This document shows positions 1 to 6,731 of a stretch of 11,168 bases of DNA, piece after piece. The notes beneath the pieces were generated by a model. It had not been told where the DNA came from, searched no databases, and saw nothing but the letters and a program-made list of their open reading frames with translations. Positions within the stretch are counted from its first letter, which is position 1. Every line of letters begins with the position of its first letter. This DNA is from CALAMD01 sp035301025 (GTDB lineage: Bacteria > Bacillota > Bacilli > Bacillales > Amphibacillaceae): the NCBI GenBank assembly GCA_035301025.1, contig DATGUV010000097.1:1-11168 (forward strand). The letters are read 5' to 3'. A program made the translations under genes and the position numbers.

Positions 1-324
1 CTGGAAAATACGTTAGCAACATTTCCTGGAACATTGATATTTGCTTCTCATGATAAATATTTCACCAAGAATATGGGCACTTCCTTGCTTGTATTTGAAG
101 ATAAAAAGATTCAAAAAGCACCTATGACATTGGAAGAATGGCAAGAACGACAATCCCATCCGAATGCTCAAAACATAGATAATGATGAAGAGCGATTACG
201 TATCGAAACAGAATTGCAAGCTGTACTAGGAGAACTTAGTTTAATACATGAAGACGATCCATCGTACCATCAATTGGATCAAACTTTTAAAGAGCTTAGT
301 AACAAACTGAAAAAGATAACATGA
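1..324 (+). CDS. ABC-F family ATPase, C-terminal fragment (5' end outside window)
   Basis: The reading frame is open from base 1 and stops with TGA at 322-324, giving the last 107 residues. It begins with L-E-N-T-L-A-T-F-P-G-T-L-I-F-A-S-H-D-K-Y-F, the stretch in ABC-F proteins that follows the second Walker B and contains the H-loop (Ser-His-Asp) of the second nucleotide-binding domain. ABC-F proteins have two ATPase domains and no membrane part; they act on ribosomes in translation or antibiotic protection. About 75 residues follow the H-loop region. They are charged and helical, including L-R-I-E-T-E-L-Q-A-V-L-G-E-L-S-L, and resemble the C-terminal tails of Gram-positive ABC-F proteins. The subfamily (housekeeping or resistance-type) cannot be decided from this fragment. 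The in-frame TTG at 34 lies inside the domain and is not a start. Confidence 0.85.
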   Translation: MENTLATFPGTLIFASHDKYFTKNMGTSLLVFEDKKIQKAPMTLEEWQERQSHPNAQNIDNDEERLRIETELQAVLGELSLIHEDDPSYHQLDQTFKELSNKLKKIT

Positions 325-358
325 CAGAATCTCCAGCCTATGAGGGCTGGAGATTCTG
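325..358 (+). terminator. Perfect 14-bp stem-loop after the ABC-F gene, possible terminator
   Basis: Bases 325-338 (CAGAATCTCCAGCC) are exactly complementary to 345-358, with a 6-base loop. The stem starts at the base after the ABC-F stop codon. No T-run follows (TATGATAGAG), so it may be an mRNA 3'-end stabiliser or a weak terminator rather than a classical intrinsic one. The stem is seen; its role is inferred. Confidence 0.5.
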
Positions 359-397
359 TATGATAGAGAAATATTGTTGCACATTTTTCTTTATTCA

Positions 398-464
398 CAT
401 GAATGAATGTCATAATGCATTCATGAAAGCCAATCCCTACATACGTGTGAAGAGGGATTGGCTT
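398..464. repeat. Two adjacent stem-loops between the ABC-F and MATE genes
   Basis: The first is CATGAATG (398-405) with its complement at 418-425. The second is AAGCCAATCCCT (427-438), perfectly complementary to 453-464 across a 14-base loop. The second lies about 80 bases past the stop of the minus-strand MATE gene and could end that transcript. However, only three Ts (the last two inside the stem) follow on the minus strand, so it would be a weak terminator. Nothing else is recognisable in 359-542. Confidence 0.45.
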
Positions 465-542
465 GGACTCTAGGTGGCTCTCTTCACGCCTCTGGGGATA
501 AGGATAACATTTTCTAGAACTTTCCCCCTTCCTAGCGAGCGT

Positions 543-1898
543 CTATCCATTTATATGTAAATATTTTCTTTGCAAATGCATTAAGCGATAGAATAACGCA
601 ATTGCTCCTACAGAAAGTCCAATAATTAATCCAACCCAGTATCCGAATGGGCCAAGTTCAGTATAGTTGGCAAGGATCCATCCGCTAGGAAGTCCAATGA
701 TCCAATAAGAAACTAACGCCATCACAAAGGTCACATTCACATCTTTATATCCTCTAAGTGCACCTTGAATTGGTGCTCCGAAAGCATCCGCAATTTGAAA
801 AACAATCGCGTAATAAATAAATTGTTTCGTTAACTCAATGACTTCCCGATTATTAGAATATAGGGAAGCTACAAAGTCGTTGAACATAAATAAAACGAGT
901 CCTGCAAAAATGGCAATAAACACACCGCTACATACACCAATCATTCCATATGTTTTAGCATCCATATATCTCTTTGCTCCTGCTTCATAGCCTATCGCAA
1001 TGGTGAGAGCCATTCCCACACTAAGAGGAATCATGTATAGGAGGGAAGCAAAGTTAATGGCTGCCTGATGCGCTGCGATGGTGTATGTAGAATAAACACT
1101 CATAAATAGTGTTACAGCTGCAAAAATACTCGTTTCAAAGAAAATAGCAGCACCAATTGGAATCCCGATTTTTAATTGTTCCCACCATACGGCGACAGAA
1201 GGAACTTCAAAAGACTTAAAAATATGATAAATTCGAAACGGGCTTAATGTATGAACGACATATATAGAAATAAAACACACGATATAATAGGTGAGAGATG
1301 TAGCAATACCTGCGCCAACTCCGCCAAACGCCGGCATACCAAACTTTCCAAAAATGAATATGTAATTTAAAATAATGTTCACTGGCAACGATATTAAGAT
1401 GATAAACATGGATATACGTGTTTGACCTAGGGCGTCTATAAAACTACGAAGAGTATTAAAAATAAATAATGGAATAATTCCGGTACTTAGTGCAATTAAA
1501 TAGTAAAATGCGGTATGATAGACACTTGGTTCGATATCCATGAATTGTAATATAGGCTGTAAACTAAAGGCACCAATGATTAAAATAAGCAATGCAAGTG
1601 CAATGGATAAATAGATTGCTTGTTGCACTTTACTTGGAATATCTTTTGGTGTCTTTGCACCTATTAAATGAGCTATAATAGGAGTGATGGCTAATAAAAC
1701 GCCATTAATACCGGTAAAAATTGGCATCCAAATACTTGAGCCAATAGCAACTCCGGCTAGATCAGCAGCACCAGCCCGGCCTGACATGACAGTATCAAAA
1801 AAAGACATTAAAAACATACTTAATTGTGTCACCAAAATGGGCGCTAAGATGGATGCGAATAAGATTAATTTTTCTTTTGTAGATGTGGTTTCATGCAT
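543..1898 (-). CDS. MATE family multidrug/sodium antiporter, NorM type
   Basis: A 451-residue integral membrane protein, the usual length for MATE exporters, which expel cationic drugs in exchange for Na+ or H+. The start M-H-E-T-T is chosen because AAAGGA lies 9 bases upstream; a longer frame to 1952 has no good ribosome site. About twelve hydrophobic segments are visible. The first carries F-F-D-T-V-M-S-G with Asp35. Glu255 (F-F-E-T-S) and Asp371 (I-A-D-A-F-G-A-P) match the acidic cation-site residues known in NorM. T-P-I-I-A-H-L-I-G-A (72-81) and the repeated L-R-S-F-I-D-A-L-G / L-R-G pattern are also typical. From memory it most resembles Bacillus subtilis YojI (MdtK/NorM). It is divergent from murG. 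Family assignment is secure; the substrate is unknown. Confidence 0.93.
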   Translation of the reverse strand: MHETTSTKEKLILFASILAPILVTQLSMFLMSFFDTVMSGRAGAADLAGVAIGSSIWMPIFTGINGVLLAITPIIAHLIGAKTPKDIPSKVQQAIYLSIALALLILIIGAFSLQPILQFMDIEPSVYHTAFYYLIALSTGIIPLFIFNTLRSFIDALGQTRISMFIILISLPVNIILNYIFIFGKFGMPAFGGVGAGIATSLTYYIVCFISIYVVHTLSPFRIYHIFKSFEVPSVAVWWEQLKIGIPIGAAIFFETSIFAAVTLFMSVYSTYTIAAHQAAINFASLLYMIPLSVGMALTIAIGYEAGAKRYMDAKTYGMIGVCSGVFIAIFAGLVLFMFNDFVASLYSNNREVIELTKQFIYYAIVFQIADAFGAPIQGALRGYKDVNVTFVMALVSYWIIGLPSGWILANYTELGPFGYWVGLIIGLSVGAIALFYRLMHLQRKYLHING

Positions 1899-1937
1899 AT
1901 ATTTCTTTCCTTTTGTACTCGTTATGAAACGAATCAT

Positions 1938-1966
1938 TTGTATGAATTGCATTACTAATTTATTAT
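1938..1966 (+). promoter_or_regulatory. Putative sigma-A promoter for murG
   Basis: TTGTAT (1938-1943), a 17-base spacer, then TATTAT (1961-1966): 4 of 6 and 5 of 6 consensus bases with ideal spacing. Transcription would begin about 35 bases before the murG start at 2008. It overlaps the opposing MATE promoter. Confidence 0.5.
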
Positions 1967-1990
1967 ACCTCTTTTATGGAGATTTGAGAA
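1962..1990 (-). promoter_or_regulatory. Putative sigma-A promoter for the MATE gene
   Basis: Read on the minus strand, TTCTCA (1990-1985) is followed by a 17-base spacer and a perfect TATAAT (1967-1962). The -35 matches 4 of 6 consensus bases. It would give a leader of roughly 55 bases before the start at 1898. The -10 overlaps the predicted murG -10 on the other strand. Confidence 0.5.
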
Positions 1991-2007
1991 AGAAAGGACG
2001 TACAAAG

Positions 2008-3084
2008 ATGAAAGAGAAACGAATGTTATTTACTGGGGGAGGAACTGCAGGTCATGTCACTGTAAATATGGCTCTCATTCCTGTGTTTCAACATGAAGGA
2101 TATGAAATTGATTATATCGGTTCTCATGATGGAATTGAGCGGGAATTGATTGGTCAAATGGCGAATGTTACCTATTACCCGATTTCAACAGGAAAGTTAC
2201 GCAGATATATGTCTGTTGAAAATATTAAAGATCCTTTTAAAGTACTAAAAGGAGTTATGCAAGCATGGCGAATTATTGGAAAAACAAAACCTGATATTAT
2301 CTTTTCTAAAGGAGGATTTGTTTCTGTTCCTGTTGTTCTAGCAGCGAAACTTCGACGAGTACCAACGATTATCCATGAATCTGATTACACCCCTGGTCTT
2401 GCGAATAAATTATCGATTCCATTTGTGAATCATGTACTTACAACTTTCCCTGAAACATTAGAATATGTTCCAGAGAAAAAGAGTACATATGTAGGAGCGA
2501 TTGTTCGAGAAGAGTTATTTACAGGTTCCAAAGAGGTAGGTTATACATTAACAAGCTTTACAAAGGCTAAACCGGTTCTTCTTGTTATGGGTGGCAGTAG
2601 CGGATCGGAAAAAATAAATACAATTATTCGTAATTGTTTAGACGATATCTTACAACATTTCCAGGTTGTTCATATTTGCGGAAGTGGTCAAAAAGATGGG
2701 TCTATCCAACGCGATGGCTACGTGCAATATGAATATGTAAGAGATGAATTAAAAGATATTTTTGCGATTACAGATTATGTTGTTTCTCGGGCAGGATCAA
2801 ATGCGATATTCGAATTTTTAGCTTTGAGAATTCCAATGTTGCTCATACCTTTATCACGTGCTGTAAGTCGAGGAGATCAAATTATTAATGCTAAATCTTT
2901 TGCGAAACAACGATTTGCCCAAGTGATTGAGGAAGAATCGTTAGAAGAGGAAACATTTGTTGAAGAGTTGAAACGACTGAAACAGATGGGCCCTGTAATT
3001 GCAGATCATATGGGAACGTATAAGCAATCCGAAGCCTTGGAAGAAGTAGTCAATATTATTCATACACACCGAAAACAATCATAA
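2008..3084 (+). CDS. murG: MurG-type lipid II synthase (UDP-GlcNAc transferase), Staphylococcus-type
   Basis: MurG transfers GlcNAc from UDP-GlcNAc to undecaprenyl-pyrophosphoryl-MurNAc-pentapeptide (lipid I) at the inner face of the membrane, making lipid II for peptidoglycan. The protein has 358 residues, normal for the family. The start at 2008 has AAAGGA 9 bases upstream; the frame runs open further upstream to 1684, but that part is antisense to the MATE gene. Motifs: glycine loop G-G-G-T-A-G-H-V (10-17), G-G-F-V-S-V-P (102-108), H-E-S-D (123-126), G-G-S-S-G-S-E-K-I-N (195-204), S-R-A-G-S-N-A-I-F-E (260-269) and R-G-D-Q-I-I-N-A (288-295). The dcw-cluster MurG has H-E-Q-N and N-H-Q-E-K-N-A instead; the forms seen here match, from memory, S. 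aureus MurG. It stands alone, outside any division and cell wall cluster. It may be a second MurG; whether another copy exists cannot be seen. Confidence 0.88.
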   Translation: MKEKRMLFTGGGTAGHVTVNMALIPVFQHEGYEIDYIGSHDGIERELIGQMANVTYYPISTGKLRRYMSVENIKDPFKVLKGVMQAWRIIGKTKPDIIFSKGGFVSVPVVLAAKLRRVPTIIHESDYTPGLANKLSIPFVNHVLTTFPETLEYVPEKKSTYVGAIVREELFTGSKEVGYTLTSFTKAKPVLLVMGGSSGSEKINTIIRNCLDDILQHFQVVHICGSGQKDGSIQRDGYVQYEYVRDELKDIFAITDYVVSRAGSNAIFEFLALRIPMLLIPLSRAVSRGDQIINAKSFAKQRFAQVIEEESLEEETFVEELKRLKQMGPVIADHMGTYKQSEALEEVVNIIHTHRKQS

Positions 3085-3116
3085 TTGTTTGAATCGTGGA
3101 TGTGTGAATGGAGCAA

Positions 3117-3190
3117 AAATAGCAATGTCGATACAATGTATAGTTGCTCAAGGTCTAACGAAACTACTAATTGTATGGACATTGCAATTT
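3117..3190. terminator. Long imperfect hairpin between convergent murG and lipoprotein genes
   Basis: Arms 3117-3137 and 3170-3190 pair over 21 positions with two mismatches (3121/3186 and 3130/3177). The core GCAATGTC-x-ATACAAT pairs with ATTGTAT-x-GACATTGC. A small inner helix, TAGTT (3141-3145) with AACTA (3162-3166), extends it. On the minus strand the stem runs out into TTTTT (3119-3115), as in an intrinsic terminator for the lipoprotein operon. On the plus strand the tail is only AATTTCTT. A shorter AT-rich hairpin (3073-3079 with 3084-3090) overlaps the murG stop. The structure is seen; the terminator role is inferred. Confidence 0.5.
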
Positions 3191-3209
3191 CTTGGATGCA
3201 TATGTAATT

Positions 3210-4076
3210 TTAATATTCAGGTGTTTTATGAAGAACTTCATGGGTGTCTAAATCTATTTCATAAGCGATTTGTTCCACCTGATCATCGTCTACTCCACTC
3301 ATATATAAAATGGAGTTTTCTACACCGATATATACAGTGTGATCAAACAATTCCTTATATTCCTCACTTGATAATGGAAGGGCTTGTTCTTGAATGACTT
3401 GTTCACCATCCTCTATGGAGTAGGAACGTAATTCTGAATGTAAACCATTGTCATTTAATTCCTCTACTTTATCGATGAGAAAGAAGACCTTATCATCTTG
3501 CCATTGGATTTCATTTAGAACGAAGTCATATTCATTTTCAAGAGTTAGCATTGGTTTTTCAAATGAAAAATTCATATCTGTTATCGTATACATGGACCAA
3601 TAATTCGAGTAAAAAAATCCTACTTCGGTTTCAAGGGCAATATATCCATCTTTATTCAGATGGAAATCTCTAGGAGTCGTATATGCATCATCTTCTTCAG
3701 TTGGAGCTAGCATTAATTTGGATTCCCCTGTTTGAATATTTGCCTTGTAAATGGATTGAAGGGGAAGATCCAATTCGGAAGTGAACCCGTCTTCAGCAAT
3801 GTAGATCACATCCTTACCGTATACATCAAACGTACCAACATCTTCATCTACGAGAAATTCTTCTCTGTTTTCATGGTGATAAATATATAAGTCCTGATTT
3901 GGTTTTAGATATACTACAACTTCATCATTTTCAATATAATTGTTTCCAAAATTTGTTCGTTTCTCTGTATCTTCGACCTCTTCTCTAGCGGTCTCTTCAT
4001 TAGAAGAGTTACTACATCCAGCTACAGCAATCACTGTACACATACAAGCAAAAATAATAAATTTCCATTTTCCCAT
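3210..4076 (-). CDS. Uncharacterised acidic lipoprotein
   Basis: A 288-residue protein with a lipoprotein signal peptide: M-G-K-W-K, a hydrophobic stretch, then the lipobox V-A-G-C with Cys21 as the lipid-anchored residue. The mature protein should sit on the outer face of the membrane. After an Asn/Glu-rich linker (22-45), the rest is mostly short beta-strand-like segments, such as V-V-V-Y-L-K-P (53-59), D-V-I-Y-I-A (89-94), K-V-F-F-L-I (196-201) and S-I-L-Y-M-S-G-V (255-262). The spacing suggests a beta-propeller-like fold, but I recognise no named family. It is strongly acidic. The start has AGGAG 10 bases upstream. The carbonic anhydrase gene ends 24 bases upstream on the same strand, so the two are probably co-transcribed. 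No catalytic motif is evident, and function is unknown. Confidence 0.8.
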   Translation of the reverse strand: MGKWKFIIFACMCTVIAVAGCSNSSNEETAREEVEDTEKRTNFGNNYIENDEVVVYLKPNQDLYIYHHENREEFLVDEDVGTFDVYGKDVIYIAEDGFTSELDLPLQSIYKANIQTGESKLMLAPTEEDDAYTTPRDFHLNKDGYIALETEVGFFYSNYWSMYTITDMNFSFEKPMLTLENEYDFVLNEIQWQDDKVFFLIDKVEELNDNGLHSELRSYSIEDGEQVIQEQALPLSSEEYKELFDHTVYIGVENSILYMSGVDDDQVEQIAYEIDLDTHEVLHKTPEY

Positions 4077-4100
4077 GTCCCATCAACTCCTAAAAAAATG

Positions 4101-4667
4101 CTATGAAGAGCGAGGTTCACCTTTTGTAACGACGTCAACTTTTCCAGTGCCTGGATCAATGACTAATCCGTGAACGACTACATGTTCTGGAAGTAACGGA
4201 TGATTCCTAATAATTTCTACACTTTGCATAACGGAATCTTCCACTGTGTCAAATCCGTGAAATTCTTCATATAAATTAATTCCCGAATGTTCAAGGGTAT
4301 CAATCGTTTCTTGTTTAATCCCGTGTTCCAACATCTTCCTGGTTAAATGGTCTGTATCAACGTGTGACATTCCGCAATCATGGTGGCCTATGACCGTTAC
4401 CTCTTCCGCTTGAAGTTCATAAATAGCGACTAAGATTCCCTTCATAATACTATCAAATGGTTTACGGATAATTGCTCCAGCATTTTTAACCATTTTTACG
4501 TCTCCATTTTGTATGTTTAATGATCGAGGCAAGAGTTCGACGAGCCGAGACTCCATGCATGTAAAAATGACCATGCGTTTATTTGGAAGACTATTTGTTT
4601 CGTATGGTTCATATTTTTTTCCTTTTACGAATTCTTCGTTGTATGCAAGCATTTCTTCAATATACAT
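4101..4667 (-). CDS. Beta-class carbonic anhydrase, YtiB type
   Basis: Beta-carbonic anhydrases are zinc enzymes that interconvert CO2 and bicarbonate in the cytoplasm. The 188-residue product is close in length to B. subtilis YtiB, and shares Y-E-x-Y-x-T, R-L-V-E-L-L-P, N-G-D-V-K, V-I-G-H-H-D-C-G-M-S and H-G-L-V-I-D-P with it. The expected zinc ligands are Cys37, His95 and Cys98 (H-H-D-C). The motif that should read C-x-D-x-R reads C-M-E-S-R: the catalytic-dyad Asp is Glu39, with Arg41 kept. I checked the codon: bases 4551-4553 are CTC, so GAG on the minus strand. The start at 4667 is preferred over an ATG 7 codons earlier because AAGGGTGG lies 6 bases upstream. It is the first gene of a probable pair with the lipoprotein. 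Confidence 0.9.
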   Translation of the reverse strand: MYIEEMLAYNEEFVKGKKYEPYETNSLPNKRMVIFTCMESRLVELLPRSLNIQNGDVKMVKNAGAIIRKPFDSIMKGILVAIYELQAEEVTVIGHHDCGMSHVDTDHLTRKMLEHGIKQETIDTLEHSGINLYEEFHGFDTVEDSVMQSVEIIRNHPLLPEHVVVHGLVIDPGTGKVDVVTKGEPRSS

Positions 4668-4697
4668 GTTGGACCACCCTTCAAACATAATAGTATC

Positions 4698-4706
4698 ATC
4701 ATACCA
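4698..4706 (-). promoter_or_regulatory. Possible extended -10 promoter for the carbonic anhydrase gene
   Basis: The minus strand reads TGGTATGAT, an extended -10 (TGnTATAAT with one mismatch), about 31 bases before the start codon. I see no good -35 at 16-18 bases. This is a weak call from sequence alone. Confidence 0.3.
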
Positions 4707-4768
4707 ATTTGTGATGCGTTCGTATACTGATTTCTCATGAATTCAACTCAGTCCCAACACCACTTCCG

Positions 4769-4797
4769 TTGACTTGTAATTTTCAAAACATTATAAT
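4769..4797 (+). promoter_or_regulatory. Strong sigma-A promoter for the exporter-protease operon
   Basis: TTGACT (4769-4774), a 17-base spacer, then a perfect TATAAT (4792-4797): 11 of 12 consensus bases at ideal spacing. Transcription should start near 4804, leaving a leader of about 175 bases before the bmrC-like start. It is the best promoter match in the window. Confidence 0.75.
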
Positions 4798-4804
4798 GTT
4801 TTTA

Positions 4805-4979
4805 CTTGAGTGCATGCATTTCATGTGATCGACAAGAACAAATTCCATATCCTTTTAGTAAACAGCTATTTCCTACAGTGAAGAGGGTAAACATCTTTCT
4901 TCAGGATAATTAGCTGTATTTCGAATGTTGAAAATGGTTGAGTAGTGTGGTCATCTTTGTTTTGAAAGAAGGTGTATAA
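4805..4979 (+). promoter_or_regulatory. Structured 5' leader of the bmrCD-like operon, candidate attenuator
   Basis: The leader contains an outer stem ACAGCTA (4862-4868) with TAGCTGT (4911-4917) enclosing TGAAGA (4879-4884) with TCTTCA (4898-4903). A competing helix, TATCCT (4848-4853) with AGGATA (4903-4908), cannot form together with the outer stem. Small frames are present: TTG at 4806 (35 codons, stop 4911-4913), GTG at 4810 (23 codons) and ATG at 4925 (6 codons). None has a clear ribosome site, and no T-rich terminator is visible. In B. subtilis, bmrCD is known to be controlled by translation of the leader peptide BmrB with transcription attenuation. A similar role here is inferred from position only. 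Confidence 0.35.
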
Positions 4980-6731
4980 ATGTTACGTGTGTTTCAACGC
5001 TTTGGTTGGTTTTTTAAATTATATTGGAAGCGATATCTTTTCGCAATTATTGGTCTGTTAGCTGCAAGTGCTATTGGTCTTATTCCACCTAAGCTAGTCG
5101 GTATCATTATTGATCATATTCAATTTGAAACATTGACATCAAAGATTTTAATAACGCTATTATCCATTTATGTTCTCGTTATGATTATGCATTATGTGAT
5201 TGGATTTTTATGGGATATAACATTATTTAGTGGAGCAGTACGATTAGAGAAAATGTTTCGCACGAAATTAATGAATCAATTGCTACGTATGTCTCCCACT
5301 TTTTTTGGTAAATTTCGAACAGGTGATTTAATGGCCCGAGCGACAAATGATTTACAAGCGATATCATTAACAGCGGGTTTCGGAATTTTAACGTTGGTAG
5401 ACTCTACAACATTTACAATCATGATTATTGCTGTAATGGGTTTTACGATTAGTTGGAAATTAACATTAGCTGCATTGCTCCCATTACCCCTGATGGGCAT
5501 TTTAATGAGTAAATACGGGAAAATAATTCATCAACGCTTTACGGAAGCCCAAGCTGCTTTTGGAGCATTAAACAATGGTGTACTTGAGTCTATTCGTGGA
5601 GTTCGAGTACTTCGCTCTTTCGTGCAAGAAAAGCAAGACAACGAACGTTTTAGGGAAATGACAGCACATGTTTTTGACAAAAACGTAGAAGTAGCTAAAA
5701 TTGATGCTTTATTCGAACCTACAATGAAGATCCTTGTAGGATTATCCTATACGATTGGTCTCGGCTATGGGGCAATGCTTGTGTTTGAAAACCAAATGTC
5801 CCTAGGAGAACTCGTATCTTTTAATGTATATTTAGGAATGTTAATTTGGCCGATGTTCGCTTTTGGTGAACTCATAAATGTGTTGCAACGTGGAAATGCT
5901 TCACTTGACCGGGTTCATCATGTTCTTGACTATGAACCGGAAATGACAGATGTGAAAGACCCTGTACATATTTCACATGTAGATTCGATTCAATGTAAAG
6001 ATGTATCTTTTACATATCCATCCTCATCAAAAAAATCATTATCAAATATAAACCTTCACATTCATCAAGGTGAAACCATTGGTATTGTTGGGAAGACAGG
6101 TGGTGGGAAAACATCTTTATGTAAATTATTATTGCGTGAATACAATACATTTACAGGAAGTATAACGGTAAATGATACTCCCATAGAACAGATCTCTTTA
6201 GCAGATATCCGTGGGAAAATTGGCTATGTACCTCAAGACCAATTGCTGTTTTCTACGACCATTAGAGAAAATATTCAATATGGGAATAATGATGCGTCTG
6301 ATGACGAAATATATCATGTTCTTGAAAAAGCCCATTTTTTAGATGATATTCAACAACTTCGCGAGGGGCTCGATACAGTTGTAGGTGAAAGTGGGGTTAC
6401 CTTATCCGGAGGGCAACAACAACGGGTAGCCCTTGCCCGTGCTTTTATAAAAAACCCTGAGATTCTTATATTAGATGATTCCTTATCAGCAGTAGATGGG
6501 AAGACAGAATCACATATTATTGATCATTTAAAGAAAGACCGCCAACAAAAGACGACATTTATTGTTGCTCATAGACTCTCGGCAGTAACACATGCTGATC
6601 ATATTATTGTTCTTGAACACGGTAAAATTGTGGAGGAAGGAACACATGAATCCCTCATGGCTGTAGGTGGTTGGTATAAAGATCAATATAAACTGCAACA
6701 AATAGAGGAAAAAGAGGTGACAGATCAATGA
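4980..6731 (+). CDS. bmrC: Heterodimeric multidrug ABC exporter subunit, BmrC-like (degenerate-site half)
   Basis: A 583-residue ABC half-transporter with six membrane segments (about 15-300) and a nucleotide-binding domain (about 335-575). Motifs: Walker A G-K-T-G-G-G-K-T (371-378), Q-loop Gln419, signature L-S-G-G-Q (475-479), Walker B I-L-I-L-D-D (495-500) and H-loop His531. The residue after the Walker B Asp, normally the catalytic Glu, is Asp500. That is the known mark of the BmrC half of B. subtilis BmrCD (YheI/YheH), and the length also matches. With its partner it should export drugs across the membrane using ATP. AAAGAAGG lies 7 bases before the ATG. Its stop overlaps the bmrD-like start by 4 bases (ATGA), implying translational coupling and an obligate pair. 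Confidence 0.93.
   Translation: MLRVFQRFGWFFKLYWKRYLFAIIGLLAASAIGLIPPKLVGIIIDHIQFETLTSKILITLLSIYVLVMIMHYVIGFLWDITLFSGAVRLEKMFRTKLMNQLLRMSPTFFGKFRTGDLMARATNDLQAISLTAGFGILTLVDSTTFTIMIIAVMGFTISWKLTLAALLPLPLMGILMSKYGKIIHQRFTEAQAAFGALNNGVLESIRGVRVLRSFVQEKQDNERFREMTAHVFDKNVEVAKIDALFEPTMKILVGLSYTIGLGYGAMLVFENQMSLGELVSFNVYLGMLIWPMFAFGELINVLQRGNASLDRVHHVLDYEPEMTDVKDPVHISHVDSIQCKDVSFTYPSSSKKSLSNINLHIHQGETIGIVGKTGGGKTSLCKLLLREYNTFTGSITVNDTPIEQISLADIRGKIGYVPQDQLLFSTTIRENIQYGNNDASDDEIYHVLEKAHFLDDIQQLREGLDTVVGESGVTLSGGQQQRVALARAFIKNPEILILDDSLSAVDGKTESHIIDHLKKDRQQKTTFIVAHRLSAVTHADHIIVLEHGKIVEEGTHESLMAVGGWYKDQYKLQQIEEKEVTDQ

Noticed and set aside
1899..1952. 18-residue N-terminal extension of the MATE protein
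   Set aside because: The start at 1898 has AAAGGA at 9 bases and gives the normal family length; the longer form has no good site.
1684..2007. N-terminal extension of MurG by 108 codons
   Set aside because: It is largely antisense to the MATE gene, and MurG begins normally at 2008 with its own ribosome site.
3089..3397. 102-codon plus-strand frame after murG
   Set aside because: It covers the hairpin and the antisense of the lipoprotein C-terminus, has no ribosome site and no family resemblance.
4687..4715. ATCACA-17-TATTAT as a minus-strand promoter for the carbonic anhydrase gene
   Set aside because: Its start point would fall inside the ribosome site; the extended -10 slightly upstream fits better.
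4806..4913. 35-codon TTG-initiated frame as a BmrB-like leader peptide
   Set aside because: It starts at the predicted transcription start with no room for a ribosome site. It is kept only as a possibility in the leader entry, not as a gene.
4925..4965. Very short frames (6 codons each) just before the bmrC-like gene
   Set aside because: They have no ribosome sites and are expected by chance.
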